From Streptomyces spectabilis (lineage in GTDB: Bacteria > Actinomycetota > Actinomycetes > Streptomycetales > Streptomycetaceae), in contig NZ_CP023690.1 in NCBI RefSeq assembly GCF_008704795.1, forward strand, positions 3,110,501-3,174,500: 64,000 bases of DNA, in the 5' to 3' direction. How positions within the stretch are numbered: position 1 is the first letter of the stretch; every line of letters starts with the position of its first letter. A model generated the notes under the pieces. It saw only the letters and a program-made list of their open reading frames with translations. It was not told where the DNA came from and made no database searches. The translations under genes and the position numbers were made by a program. This document shows positions 55,420-63,333 of this stretch, one piece after another.

Positions 55420-55674
55420 GCGCGCGGTGCGGAGGGTGGCGTCGGTGTCGCACTGCCCAACCGCGCAGGCCGCGCAGGCCAGGAGGTGGTCGTTCCAGGC
55501 CACGTACGTGGAAACCACCTGGCTGTGGGCGGCGTAGCAGGGGCGGCAGGCCTGCGGCCACCAGCCGTCGGAGCCGCCGAGGTCGACGCGGTCGCCGTGC
55601 CGGAGTGTGCGGGGGCACCAGACGCGGGCGTTGCCCTGGACCTGCTGCACGCTCAGGGCATGCCCTTGGGCCAC
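55420..55674 (-). CDS. Cys-rich small protein, 3' end merged with the att site
   Basis: The frame from GTG 55674 encodes a protein with WCPRTLRHGDRV, CRPCYAAHSQVV and HLLACAACAVGQC, a likely zinc-binding pattern. No stop occurs before the att duplicate; the frame runs through it and on for hundreds of bases in antisense to the lipoprotein gene. The natural end therefore seems to have been lost at the insertion junction, and 55420 is only the junction, not a stop. Third in a minus-strand gene row of the island. Function unknown. Confidence 0.45.
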
Positions 55675-55707
55675 GAGGACGTTCAGCAGGCGCGACGCTG
55701 GGGGCGC

Positions 55708-55905
55708 TCACCCGGCCCTCGGCGGGCAGAGCCGCCGAACCGCTGTGCGCCAGGCGCGCAGGTTCCCCCGCAGGTACTTGCCCGCCCCGCACGGCTTCCC
55801 CCTCCAGCTCATGCCGCAGCGAGGGCAGCTCCACAGGTGATCCAGATACGCGACGTACGCGCGCTCGGCGACGGCCTCCAGCGGGTGCGGATCGGCGCTC
55901 GTCAT
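55708..55905 (-). CDS. Small zinc-ribbon-like protein
   Basis: 65 residues with HLWSCPRCGMSWRGKPCGAG, a Cys-x2-Cys plus later Cys/His that may bind zinc, and an Arg-rich C-terminus. ATG 55905 overlaps the upstream gene's stop (ATGA), so it is translationally coupled. Function unknown; part of the island's minus-strand operon. Confidence 0.65.
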   Translation of the reverse strand: MTSADPHPLEAVAERAYVAYLDHLWSCPRCGMSWRGKPCGAGKYLRGNLRAWRTAVRRLCPPRAG

Positions 55906-56378
55906 CCGCCCACCGTCCTGAGCGGGCTCGCCGTGGCGAGCAGGGTGCGCAGGTGTCGGGTGTCGCACAGGGCTCCGGGGTGCGGGGGCAGCACCACCCA
56001 GCGGGAGAGCACCGTCGAGTGGCCGGGGCGGGGGACGCCGAGATAGGTGCCGGTGGTGAGGCGCTCGTCGGGGCCGTCCCAGTCGGCGTCGGGTGCGACG
56101 AGCACGTAGTACGGGCTCATCCTGCTGCGCAGGTCGCGGATGACCGGGCCGTCGAGCCAGGCCCGCAGGGCCGTCGCCACGACGCCCGGCTCGTCGCTGG
56201 CCGCCGCGGCATAGACGCGCTCGGCCGACACGCGGATCGCGTCGAAGCGGCGGCCGAGCGGGAGCAGCGCTATGCCGTGCCTCTCCCACTCCGCCCAGGC
56301 GTTGGCCGGTCGAGGGTCGGTCTCCGCCAGCCACTGTGCCGTGGCGAGCGACAGTCGCCTGTCCTCAAGCGTGGTCAT
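55902..56378 (-). CDS. Hypothetical protein of the island operon
   Basis: 158 residues: MTTLEDRRLSLATAQWLAET, then WAEWERHGIALLPLGRRFDAIRVSAERVYAAAAS and SPYYVLVAPDADWDGPDERLTTGTYLGVPRP. The ALLPLGRRFDAIRV and TYLGVPRP segments resemble parts of small actinobacterial proteins related to bifunctional primase-polymerase N-terminal folds, but no catalytic residues can be assigned. Coupled to the zinc-ribbon gene downstream. Usually found with XRE regulators such as the next gene. Confidence 0.7.
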   Translation of the reverse strand: MTTLEDRRLSLATAQWLAETDPRPANAWAEWERHGIALLPLGRRFDAIRVSAERVYAAAASDEPGVVATALRAWLDGPVIRDLRSRMSPYYVLVAPDADWDGPDERLTTGTYLGVPRPGHSTVLSRWVVLPPHPGALCDTRHLRTLLATASPLRTVGG

Positions 56379-56483
56379 CGGAGCCCTCACAGTCGCGGGT
56401 GATCTGAATCACTTCTGCGACCGTAGGCAGTCTCTGCCGGGTTCACCCGAACTGACAGCTCGGGTGAACCACAGGCTCGCCAG

Positions 56484-57686
56484 CTACACGAGGCCCATCC
56501 GTACAGCGAGCTGCTCAGCCTGCCGTGCGTGCATCGCCCGGCCCCGGCGGATCACCGTCAGCACTATCTGCCGTGCAAGCGGGTTCCGGGCCAGGTCTTC
56601 CGGTGCGACGGCTTCCAGGCCGAGCAGGGAGAGAAGAGCGGCAGCGTCATCCCGGCGCTGGCTGTGGCAGGCCGCTACTTCCAGGCCGAAGGTGAACTCT
56701 CGCTCCAACGAGACCAGCGGACTCGTGTCGATGGCGTCCGCTGTGTGCAGTGCCTCGCTGGTCTCGCCTGCTTCCATGTCGATGGACAGGGCGTGCAGTG
56801 CGACATTCGTCGGCCCGAACACGGTCCAACCGACGTTGCTGCCGTCAGGCACTGCGCGCGCCGCCGGCACGGCGTGTTCGAGCAGCCGCTTTCGCGCCTC
56901 ATCCCAGCGGCGCCGACGGGCCGCCCCGACCACGGCCACCAGTTGTAGCGCGCCTTCCATCGCCTGGCGCTTCTCCTGCGGCACCGGGGCGGCAGCGACG
57001 CGCTCGGCCGCGCGCAGCGCCAGTTCCTCCGCTTCGGCAGGCTGGTTGGCAGCGAGGAGTACGTGGCCCAAGTTCCACTGTGCCGTGGCGATGCGCAGCG
57101 GGTCGTCGGCGTCCTCTGCGGCCCGCATCGCGCGGTCTGCCGCGAGGGTCGCGAGGTCGACCCGCCCGGTTCGACGCAGATACGAGCGGAGCAAGCAGTA
57201 CAGATCGGCGGCGGTGCGCAAGACAGCGCGCCGTTCGTCGGCATCGGAGCCCGCGCGTGCCGCGCGGGTGGCGTGCTCGACGTCGGCGACCAGTTCAGGC
57301 AGCGTCGTGGCGGCGGTGCTGAACCGGTCGCCGCTGGTCTGCCAGGTGTGCCACGCGGTCTCCACCCGGTCCCTCAGCACGTCCGCCGTCACGGGCTCGG
57401 TGCTGCGCGCGGGCCCGTAGCCGAGGAGCGCACGCCCTACGGCAGCCTCAGCGCTCTCGGCCGACTCCTCATCGGGCGGCGGCCGGTCGGAGAGCAGGGC
57501 GACGGCAGGAACACCCAGCTCCTGTGCGAGGGCGTACAAGACAGGCAGCGATGGCACCTTGAGGCCCCGCTCGATCTGGGACAGATAGTCCGGAGAGATT
57601 CCGACCAGCCCTGCGACGGCGTCCTGGCGACGCCGTCCTCGGTAGTGCCTGATTCGGTCCCCGATGGGGAGGTCCGGTGCCACCAT
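56484..57686 (-). CDS. XRE-family regulator with C-terminal TPR-like domain
   Basis: 400 residues. The helix-turn-helix (about 8-62) reads IGDRIRHYRGRRRQDAVAGL, GISPDYLSQIERGLKVPSLP. The remaining 330 residues are helical and TPR-like (AADLYCLLRSYLRRTGRVDLA, IATAQWNLGHVLLAANQPAEA). Such regulators often respond to a peptide or small ligand and control adjacent operons. It faces the HAD gene divergently and lies upstream of the minus-strand island genes. Codon usage is less GC-rich at third positions than in flanking genes. Confidence 0.9.
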   Translation of the reverse strand: MVAPDLPIGDRIRHYRGRRRQDAVAGLVGISPDYLSQIERGLKVPSLPVLYALAQELGVPAVALLSDRPPPDEESAESAEAAVGRALLGYGPARSTEPVTADVLRDRVETAWHTWQTSGDRFSTAATTLPELVADVEHATRAARAGSDADERRAVLRTAADLYCLLRSYLRRTGRVDLATLAADRAMRAAEDADDPLRIATAQWNLGHVLLAANQPAEAEELALRAAERVAAAPVPQEKRQAMEGALQLVAVVGAARRRRWDEARKRLLEHAVPAARAVPDGSNVGWTVFGPTNVALHALSIDMEAGETSEALHTADAIDTSPLVSLEREFTFGLEVAACHSQRRDDAAALLSLLGLEAVAPEDLARNPLARQIVLTVIRRGRAMHARQAEQLAVRMGLV

Positions 57687-57768
57687 CTGCCCACTCCTCG
57701 CTCACTGCTCCCGAGCGTAGGGTGCCCGCTACGTGGGGACACGGGAATCCACTGAGAGAGGGGACGCC

Positions 57769-58434
57769 GTGCCAGAGCTGGTGCTGTGGGACATCGACCA
57801 TACGCTGATGGCCACGCGAGGCCTCGGACGTGAGCTGTGGGCGCAGGCCTTCCACAAGGCCACGGGAGTCGAGCTGCGGGAGCAGGCCTCCGTCACCGGT
57901 TCGACAGAGCGCGTCATCCTGCGGGAGACCGCGCGCCTGCACGATCTCTCCTACAGCGACGAGCTGTTCGAGCCGTTCGCCTCGGCTCTGGGGGCAGTGC
58001 ACGTCCAACGGGCCGCAGACCTGCGCGAGCACGGCCACGCGTTGCCTGGAGCCGCCGCTGTCCTCGCCCGCCTCGCGAACCAGGGGGTACGTCAGACCGT
58101 GGTGACAGGCAACGTCCGCGCGGCCGCAGAGGTCAAGCTGGCCGTCTTCGGCCTCGACGCGTACCTGCTTCTTGAGGACGGCGCGTACGCCGAGGACGGG
58201 GAGGAGCGAACGGAGTTGCTGCGTGCTGCCCTGAACCGATCCACCGTTCGGCCTGAGGACGCAGTGTTCCTGGGCGACACGCCTGCAGACGTTGAGGGCG
58301 GGCTGGACGTCGGGGTTCGGACGGTCGCCGTCGCCACGGGCTGCACCTCAGCAGCCCAACTCCGTGGCTTCGGTGCCGATGCCGTACTGGAAAGCCTGGA
58401 GGACACGGACGCTGTGCTCGCCGCCATCGCCTGA
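57769..58434 (+). CDS. HAD-superfamily phosphatase (Gph-like) of the island
   Basis: 221 residues with motif I LVLWDIDHTLMAT, motif II VVTGN, the motif III Arg/Lys region and motif IV VFLGDTPADVEGG. The second acid of motif I is present (DIDHT). A phosphatase for a small phosphorylated metabolite. GTG 57769 (GAGAGGGGAC upstream) is preferred over GTG 57733. It is divergent from the XRE-TPR gene, a pairing I have seen repeatedly in Streptomyces, which suggests a functional link. Confidence 0.85.
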   Translation: MPELVLWDIDHTLMATRGLGRELWAQAFHKATGVELREQASVTGSTERVILRETARLHDLSYSDELFEPFASALGAVHVQRAADLREHGHALPGAAAVLARLANQGVRQTVVTGNVRAAAEVKLAVFGLDAYLLLEDGAYAEDGEERTELLRAALNRSTVRPEDAVFLGDTPADVEGGLDVGVRTVAVATGCTSAAQLRGFGADAVLESLEDTDAVLAAIA

Positions 58435-58648
58435 CGAACAGCCGTGGTCTCGGTACTGGCCAGACCGAGTCGACGGCGTAGCCCTTTGCCAGCGCTGCCG
58501 CCTACGCTGGCAGGCATGTCCCCCAACCCCAGCCCCCGGGCCGCGGCCTGAACCCCACGCCCAGCAAGGTCAGGCTCCTTGGAACAGCCCCGCGCCCGGC
58601 CCGAGTTCGGCATGGTGGACCCCGATCCCTACGCGGAGAGGAGCAGCC

Positions 58649-59221
58649 ATGTGGACCACGGAGGAGTACGGCACGAGCCACGAGGGCTGGGCCGGAGCCG
58701 TGCTCGCGGACGGCTCCGAGCCCAAGAAGGCACGCATCGACCCTGGCAGCGGTCCCAGCTTCCACGAGACACGCGAGTGGTGGGCCTACAGCGGCACCCT
58801 GGGCCGCCCGCGAGCCACGCGGGCCCGCGGCGCCTGCTCCTGCGGATGGCGCGGGGAAACCGAGTACCCCATCGACTGGGACCAGGTCGATGCCTACACG
58901 GAAGACTTCCCCTCGCCCGAGCCGCTCTTGGACTGGGAGCGGCACATCAACGACGTAGCGGCCCGGACCGTCCCTCTCCCCACCGAGCTGGCAGATCTGA
59001 TCGAGCAGATCGACGGCCAGCTGACGCGCCTGGTTCAGGACGCACCGCTGGCTGCCCTGAAGGCGGTCATCGTCCTGGAGGGCTTGACCAAGCGGGTTGC
59101 CCGCGACTCCGCCAGGCGTGCGGAAGGCGACGGCCTTTCAGGCGAGACACTGGGGCAGGCACTCGGCCTGTCTCCGGACGCCGCTGAGTCGCGGCTGCTG
59201 GGGTATCACCTCCGCTCATGA
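58649..59221 (+). CDS. Hypothetical protein of the island
   Basis: 190 residues. The N-terminal half has GACSCGWRGETEYPIDW, which looks like a small metal or beta domain. The C-terminal half is helical and ends LKAVIVLEGLTKRVARDSAR...LSGETLGQALGLSPDAAESRL, resembling a helix-turn-helix. ATG 58649 has GAGAGGAG upstream. Its stop overlaps the next start (ATGA). Not recognised. Confidence 0.7.
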   Translation: MWTTEEYGTSHEGWAGAVLADGSEPKKARIDPGSGPSFHETREWWAYSGTLGRPRATRARGACSCGWRGETEYPIDWDQVDAYTEDFPSPEPLLDWERHINDVAARTVPLPTELADLIEQIDGQLTRLVQDAPLAALKAVIVLEGLTKRVARDSARRAEGDGLSGETLGQALGLSPDAAESRLLGYHLRS

Positions 59222-59706
59222 CATGGGTCGCACTGCTGTCTACCGTTGTGGGAGCCATGGTTGGTCTGGGCTCGGCTCTGCTGTCGGAGAGCCTGCGCTG
59301 GAAGAGGGAACACAATGACCGGCGGCTCAGCGCGCAGAGGGAGATCTACGTTGCCTACCTGAGCGCTTTACATCGGGCTAGCCAGTCCCTGCGCGCAGTC
59401 TCACTGGGCGACCACTCGGAAGATGTCCCGCGACATCTGGCCGCCAGGGCGGCCATGCGCGATGCGGAGCTGGTTGAAACCCGGGAGCATCTTGTGCTCA
59501 CCGCCCCAGAGACAGTCGTCCAGGCAGCAGACGCTGCATTCCAAAGTCTGCGCGTCCTACGCGTCCGCATCGCTCAAGGCCAGGGCATGGGCTCCCCTGA
59601 GTACGAGGCCGACCTGGCGACCTACAACCTTCACCTCCAGGTACTGCGCAACGCCATCCGGGAGGAGCTGCAGGTCGGCTCCCTACGCAGCGAAATCACC
59701 CTCTGA
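59218..59706 (+). CDS. Small membrane-anchored coiled-coil protein of the island
   Basis: 162 residues. One N-terminal TM helix (VALLSTVVGAMVGLGSALLS) followed by a long helical, charged cytoplasmic region (KREHNDRRLSAQREIYVAYL ... ATYNLHLQVLRNAIREEL). Coupled to the preceding gene through ATGA. Similar small TM-plus-helix proteins occur on mobile elements and near defence genes, but I cannot assign a role. Confidence 0.7.
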   Translation: MTWVALLSTVVGAMVGLGSALLSESLRWKREHNDRRLSAQREIYVAYLSALHRASQSLRAVSLGDHSEDVPRHLAARAAMRDAELVETREHLVLTAPETVVQAADAAFQSLRVLRVRIAQGQGMGSPEYEADLATYNLHLQVLRNAIREELQVGSLRSEITL

Positions 59707-59804
59707 CGAGATACGCCTCGGCCGGTGACCCGCAGACACGACGAAACCCCCTTGCACCCGAAGGCGAAGGGGGCCGTGCGCCACGGAGGCGCCCATCCGG
59801 CACG

Positions 59805-59921
59805 AAGGACATTGAAAGCACGTACGAGCATGTGACGCCGGAGATGCGCAGGCACCGTCTGGATAGCCTGGAGGCCCGGTGGCGGCTCGGGCAGCGGGTG
59901 GCGCGCCGGGCCGGGACGTGA
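59805..59921 (+). pseudogene. 3' fragment of a tyrosine recombinase (integrase)
   Basis: The short frame KDIESTYEHVTPEMRRHRLD then SLEARWRLGQRVARRAGT ends at TGA 59919-59921. TYxHVTPEM holds the catalytic Tyr (59823-59825) of actinomycete integrases, and LEARW is the typical C-terminus. Everything upstream of it is missing, so the gene is inactive. It lies 86 bp from the tRNA gene, where AICE integrases usually sit. The 300-bp gap 59707-60006 also contains the hairpin CCCCCTT...AAGGGGG at about 59747-59773 and the terminator below. Confidence 0.78.
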
Positions 59922-59957
59922 GGGCCCGAGAGGATGATCTCCTAAATGATCTACAAA

Positions 59958-59987
59958 GAGCCCCGTACCGATCTTGGTACGGGGCTC
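59958..59987 (-). terminator. Intrinsic terminator downstream of tRNA-Val
   Basis: GAGCCCCGTACC (59958-59969) and GGTACGGGGCTC (59976-59987) pair perfectly around a 6-nt loop. On the minus strand it is followed by TTTGTAG, as expected for the end of the tRNA transcript. Confidence 0.82.
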
Positions 59988-60006
59988 CGCTGCAGGTCAG
60001 ACCCGG

Positions 60007-60078
60007 TGGGCGCGGACGGTTTCGAACCGCCGACATTCGCCTTGTAAGGGCGACGCTCTACCCCTGAGCTACGCGCCC
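60007..60078 (-). tRNA. tRNA-Val, anticodon UAC
   Basis: 72 nt fold as a complete cloverleaf: acceptor GGGCGCG/CGCGCCC, D-stem GCTC/GAGC with loop AGGGGTA, anticodon stem TCGCC/GGCGA with loop CTTACAA (anticodon TAC), variable loop ATGTC and T-arm GGCGG-TTCGAAA-CCGTC. The discriminator is A; the CCA end is not fully encoded (ACCG follows). It serves as the integration site of the island. Confidence 0.95.
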
Positions 60079-60270
60079 GGGACGAGTGGACAGCCTACCT
60101 TGCCGGTGGCAGTTCCCCGCACCCCCGTAGACGCCCCCCGACCGGCAGGGGGGATATCCCCACCTCGGATCCGGTAGCGGCCCGGATCCCCCGGGCGCGC
60201 TCCGCTTCCTACTGTTCGGAGTGTGCTCGCGGCAGCAGCCGCGAGGGGGTTTCCAGGGGAGAAGACGATC

Positions 60271-61074
60271 ATGACCACCGCCCACAGCCGTCGCCCGGGT
60301 CCGCTCGGTCCGCGGAGCCTGCGCGTCATCGCCGGTGTCGGCACCACGGCGGCCGTGCTCGGGCTCGTCACCGCGTGCGGGGCCAGCGCCGACGACGACA
60401 AGACGCCGGAGCGGCGGACGTTCAGCCTGCCCGGGCGGACGCTGACCCTCGACTCCGACGACTCCGCGCTGGACGTCGTCGCCTCGGACCGCGTGAAGGA
60501 CGTACGGGTCACGCGCTGGTTCGACGGGCGGACCGTGCTCGGCGGGAGTCCCAAGGTCACCTGGAAGCAGAGCGCCGATGGCGACAAGCTCACGTTCCGG
60601 GTGAAGTGCAGCGGTGTGATCAGCAACTGCTCCGCCAAGCACCGCGTCGTCGTGCCGCGCGGCGTCGCCGTGACCATCCTGAACCACGACGGCCAGGTGA
60701 CCGCCAGCGGCTTCCGCGACCCCCTGAAGGTGCGCTCGGCCGACGGCAGCGTGACCGTGCGCAACACCAGCGGGCCGCTGGAGCTGCACAGCACCGACGG
60801 CTCCGTCCGCACCGACAACGTCACCTCGAAGCGGGTCAGCGCCGACTCCCAGGACGGTTCCGTGCGGCTCGAACTCGACGCCGTACCGGACCGGGTGCGG
60901 GCGCGGAGCAAGGACGGGTCCGTGACCGTCGCCCTGCCCGACGCCCGGTACCGCGTGGACACCAAGAGCGTGGACGGCGGCGTCGACGTGTCCGTGCCGC
61001 GCGCCGACGACAGCCCGCACCAGGTGTCGGTACGCAGCGTCGACGGCAACATCACGGTGCGCGCGGCGAACTGA
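60271..61074 (+). CDS. Secreted DUF4097-family lipoprotein (beta-helix/adhesin-like)
   Basis: 267 residues. The signal peptide ends in a lipobox (LGLVTAC), and the mature part contains repeated short strands with DGSV: RSADGSVTVRN, STDGSVRTDN, SQDGSVRLEL, SKDGSVTVAL, SVDGGVDVSV and SVDGNITVRA. This roughly 20-residue periodicity is typical of DUF4097 right-handed beta-helices on the cell surface. The function is unknown, possibly adhesion or envelope stress. ATG 60271 has GGGGAG upstream. Confidence 0.9.
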   Translation: MTTAHSRRPGPLGPRSLRVIAGVGTTAAVLGLVTACGASADDDKTPERRTFSLPGRTLTLDSDDSALDVVASDRVKDVRVTRWFDGRTVLGGSPKVTWKQSADGDKLTFRVKCSGVISNCSAKHRVVVPRGVAVTILNHDGQVTASGFRDPLKVRSADGSVTVRNTSGPLELHSTDGSVRTDNVTSKRVSADSQDGSVRLELDAVPDRVRARSKDGSVTVALPDARYRVDTKSVDGGVDVSVPRADDSPHQVSVRSVDGNITVRAAN

Positions 61075-61155
61075 CCACCCCGTGTGTTCGTCCTCTACCG
61101 GTGGGAGAATGTGACACCGGCCGGGCAGGGCGGATGACAGCACGGGAGAGGGACA

Positions 61156-62604
61156 GTGACGGCGACACCATCGCAGCCGCACAGGTGCGGCACGGCCTCC
61201 TCTGCCTCTCCGCCGGTGTTCTCTTCTGCGGGGCGTCGGGGGCTGGGCGCGCCCACGCGGCGGAGCCGCACGGCGTCCCGCCCCGCGCTCCTTCCAGGGT
61301 CGCTGACGCTCGCCCTGCTTCCCCTGCTCGTCGCCGTGGCGTCCGCCTCCTTCGCCGGAGGGGGGACCCGGCGGTGGTTCGGGGGGCGCGGCGAGAGTGT
61401 GCGGGCTGACGCGCAGGCGGCGAAGGACGCGGCGGCCGCCGCGTTCTACGAGCTGGACTCGGCGCAGCGGGACTTGCGGATCTCGATCGAGACGATCGTC
61501 GCGGTGGACTCCTCGCCCGCCGCGCGGCGGGCCGCGACGGACTTCGAGGCGTTCGGGCAGCGCATCGACGAGGTCAGCCACCAGTACATCGGCGCCGTCG
61601 ACGCGCACGACCTGGACCGGGACGACCTGGAGACGTCCGCCGCCGCCCGGGCGCGCACCGAGCTGACGGCGGCCAAGGACGCGCTCGACAGGACCAAGCA
61701 GGACCTCGACCGCTTCTCGCAGGGGCTCGGGCCGCTGCTCGACAAGGCGGAGACGCAGCTGGCCCGGCTCGCCCCCGCCGTGGAGCGGGCCCGCCAGACG
61801 CTCCTCGCCGCGAGCAACGCCCTGGACGCGGTGCGCGGCGCGGGCCTGAAGGCCGACGACCTGGCGGGACGGCTCGCCGCGCTCGCGCCCGAACTGACCA
61901 AGCTCAACCAGGGCGCGGGGCAGCACGGCGTCCCCGACACGCTGCAGCGCGCCGACCGTGTCGTACGCGACGCGGAGGCCGTCCGCGCGGAGGCCGAGCG
62001 GCTGCCCGAGCGGGCCCGCGAGATCGACCGCCGCCTGGTCTCGCTCCGCACCCGCGCCCAGGCCCTGACCACCCGCAGCGAGCAGGTCGAGCCGGTCCTC
62101 AGCGAGCTGCGCCGCCGCTTCACCGCGGCCTGCTGGCAGGACCTCCAGCGCGTCCCGGAGCAGGCAGCCGAGAGCGTGCGGCAGGCGGAGACCAAGCTGA
62201 AGGAGGCCCAGCGGGCCCGCGAGGAGCAGCGGTGGCCGGACGCGACGGCGCGCCTGTCGACCGTGCGGGCCCTGCTCAACTCCACCGACGAGGCCGTGTC
62301 CGCGGCCGGTGACCGGCTGCGCCGCCTCAACGAGGTCTCCAAGGACCCGCAGGCGGAGATCGAGCGCACCCGGTTCGCGGTCCGTGACGCCCAGCGCCTG
62401 GCGATGGCGGGCCGCCAGCGCCCCGACCCGCAGCACGCACGGCCGCTGGACGAGGCGGTGGCCCGCCTGGACCGCGCGGTGGCCGCCCTGGAGGGCCGCC
62501 ACCCCGACTACTGGCAGTTCCTGACCGAGACGGAGGCCGTACGCGCGACGGCGGCGCGGGTGGTCGCGCGGATCCGCGAGGAGCGGGGGCAGGGCGCCGT
62601 CTGA
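61156..62604 (+). CDS. Membrane-anchored long coiled-coil protein
   Basis: 482 residues. An N-terminal hydrophobic segment (LALLPLLVAVASASFAGGG, about 51-70) is followed by about 400 residues of charged, heptad-rich helix (ARTELTAAKDALDRTKQDLD; LVSLRTRAQALTTRSEQVEP). Only one Cys (TAACWQDL). It is probably a structural or scaffold protein at the membrane; no catalytic motif. GTG 61156 has GAGAGGGACA upstream. Not assigned to a known family. Confidence 0.78.
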   Translation: MTATPSQPHRCGTASSASPPVFSSAGRRGLGAPTRRSRTASRPALLPGSLTLALLPLLVAVASASFAGGGTRRWFGGRGESVRADAQAAKDAAAAAFYELDSAQRDLRISIETIVAVDSSPAARRAATDFEAFGQRIDEVSHQYIGAVDAHDLDRDDLETSAAARARTELTAAKDALDRTKQDLDRFSQGLGPLLDKAETQLARLAPAVERARQTLLAASNALDAVRGAGLKADDLAGRLAALAPELTKLNQGAGQHGVPDTLQRADRVVRDAEAVRAEAERLPERAREIDRRLVSLRTRAQALTTRSEQVEPVLSELRRRFTAACWQDLQRVPEQAAESVRQAETKLKEAQRAREEQRWPDATARLSTVRALLNSTDEAVSAAGDRLRRLNEVSKDPQAEIERTRFAVRDAQRLAMAGRQRPDPQHARPLDEAVARLDRAVAALEGRHPDYWQFLTETEAVRATAARVVARIREERGQGAV

Positions 62605-62661
62605 ACCCCGGGCCCGGTGCCCCGCGTCGGACCGCCCCGGGGGCTGTGCGAGCCTGAGGGC

Positions 62662-63333
62662 ATGACCGAGGGTGTGACCAAGAGTTCGACCGGCGGTTCG
62701 GCCACGGGCGCGGCCGGGTTCCTCGCCGCGCTGCGGGCCCGGCGGCTGCTCGCCATCGTGCGCGGCCGCGACCCGGAGGCGTCGTTGCGTACCGTCCTCG
62801 CGCTCGTCGAGTCCGGAGTGCCGCTCGTGGAGGTCTCGCTGAGTGGCTCCGGCGCGCTCGGCGTGCTGCGCCGGGCGCGGGCCGAGCTCGGCCCGGACGC
62901 GTGGCTCGGCGCGGGCACGGTCCTGACGGCGGACGACGCCGAGGGCGCGGCCGCGGCGGGCGCGAACCTGATCGTGACCCCGGGCCTCGGCGCGGGCGTC
63001 GACACCGGCATCGGCCTCGGCCTGCCCGTGCTCGCGGGCGTCCTGACCCCGACCGACGTGATCGCCGCGAGCGCGGCGGGCGCGAGCGCCCTGAAGGTCT
63101 TCCCGGCGTCGGCGACGGGCGGCCCCGACTATCTGAAGGCGCTCCGCGGCCCCTTCCCCGACCTGCCGTTCGTACCGGTGGGCGGCGTGGACGCGGCCGC
63201 TGCCGAGGCCTATCTGGAGCACGGTGCCGCGGCGGTGGGCGTCGGCTCGCCGCTCGTCGGGGACGCGGCGGACGGCGGTGACCTGGACGCGCTGCGGCGG
63301 CGCGCGCGGCGGTTCGTGGAGGTGTGCGCGTGA
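62662..63333 (+). CDS. eda: KDPG/KHG aldolase (2-keto-3-deoxy-6-phosphogluconate aldolase)
   Basis: 223 residues, one TIM barrel. Expected active-site residues are in place: Arg in LAIVRGRD, Glu57 in LVEVSLSG, and the Schiff-base Lys145 in ALKVFPAS; GAGTVLTADDA and PVGGVDA complete the pattern. It splits 2-keto-3-deoxy sugar phosphates into pyruvate and an aldehyde. Its stop overlaps the start of a PfkB sugar kinase (GTGA), giving a kinase-aldolase pair for a deoxy sugar acid. Confidence 0.93.
   Translation: MTEGVTKSSTGGSATGAAGFLAALRARRLLAIVRGRDPEASLRTVLALVESGVPLVEVSLSGSGALGVLRRARAELGPDAWLGAGTVLTADDAEGAAAAGANLIVTPGLGAGVDTGIGLGLPVLAGVLTPTDVIAASAAGASALKVFPASATGGPDYLKALRGPFPDLPFVPVGGVDAAAAEAYLEHGAAAVGVGSPLVGDAADGGDLDALRRRARRFVEVCA

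Larger units (their letters stand above)
55386..60034. mobile_element. Remnant integrative element inserted at tRNA-Val(UAC)
   Basis: The tRNA 3' end with its flank (60001-60034) is repeated at 55386-55419 with 2 mismatches in 34 bp. The segment between has lower third-position GC than its neighbours, contains an XRE regulator, unknown genes and a 3' integrase fragment next to the tRNA. The arrangement fits an actinomycete integrative element (AICE-like) that has lost its replication and transfer genes. Confidence 0.75.

Noticed and set aside
54748..55674. Full-length minus-strand frame of about 300 codons through the att site and the lipoprotein gene
   Set aside because: Only the first part (55674 to about 55420) has protein-like Cys motifs. 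The rest is antisense to a good lipoprotein gene and reads the tRNA remnant, so it is a read-through artefact.
60058..63222. Minus-strand open frame of more than 1000 codons opposite the DUF4097, coiled-coil and aldolase genes
   Set aside because: It is a shadow caused by high GC content. It is rich in Arg/Gly/Ala without domain signatures, runs antisense to three convincing genes, and crosses the tRNA promoter region.
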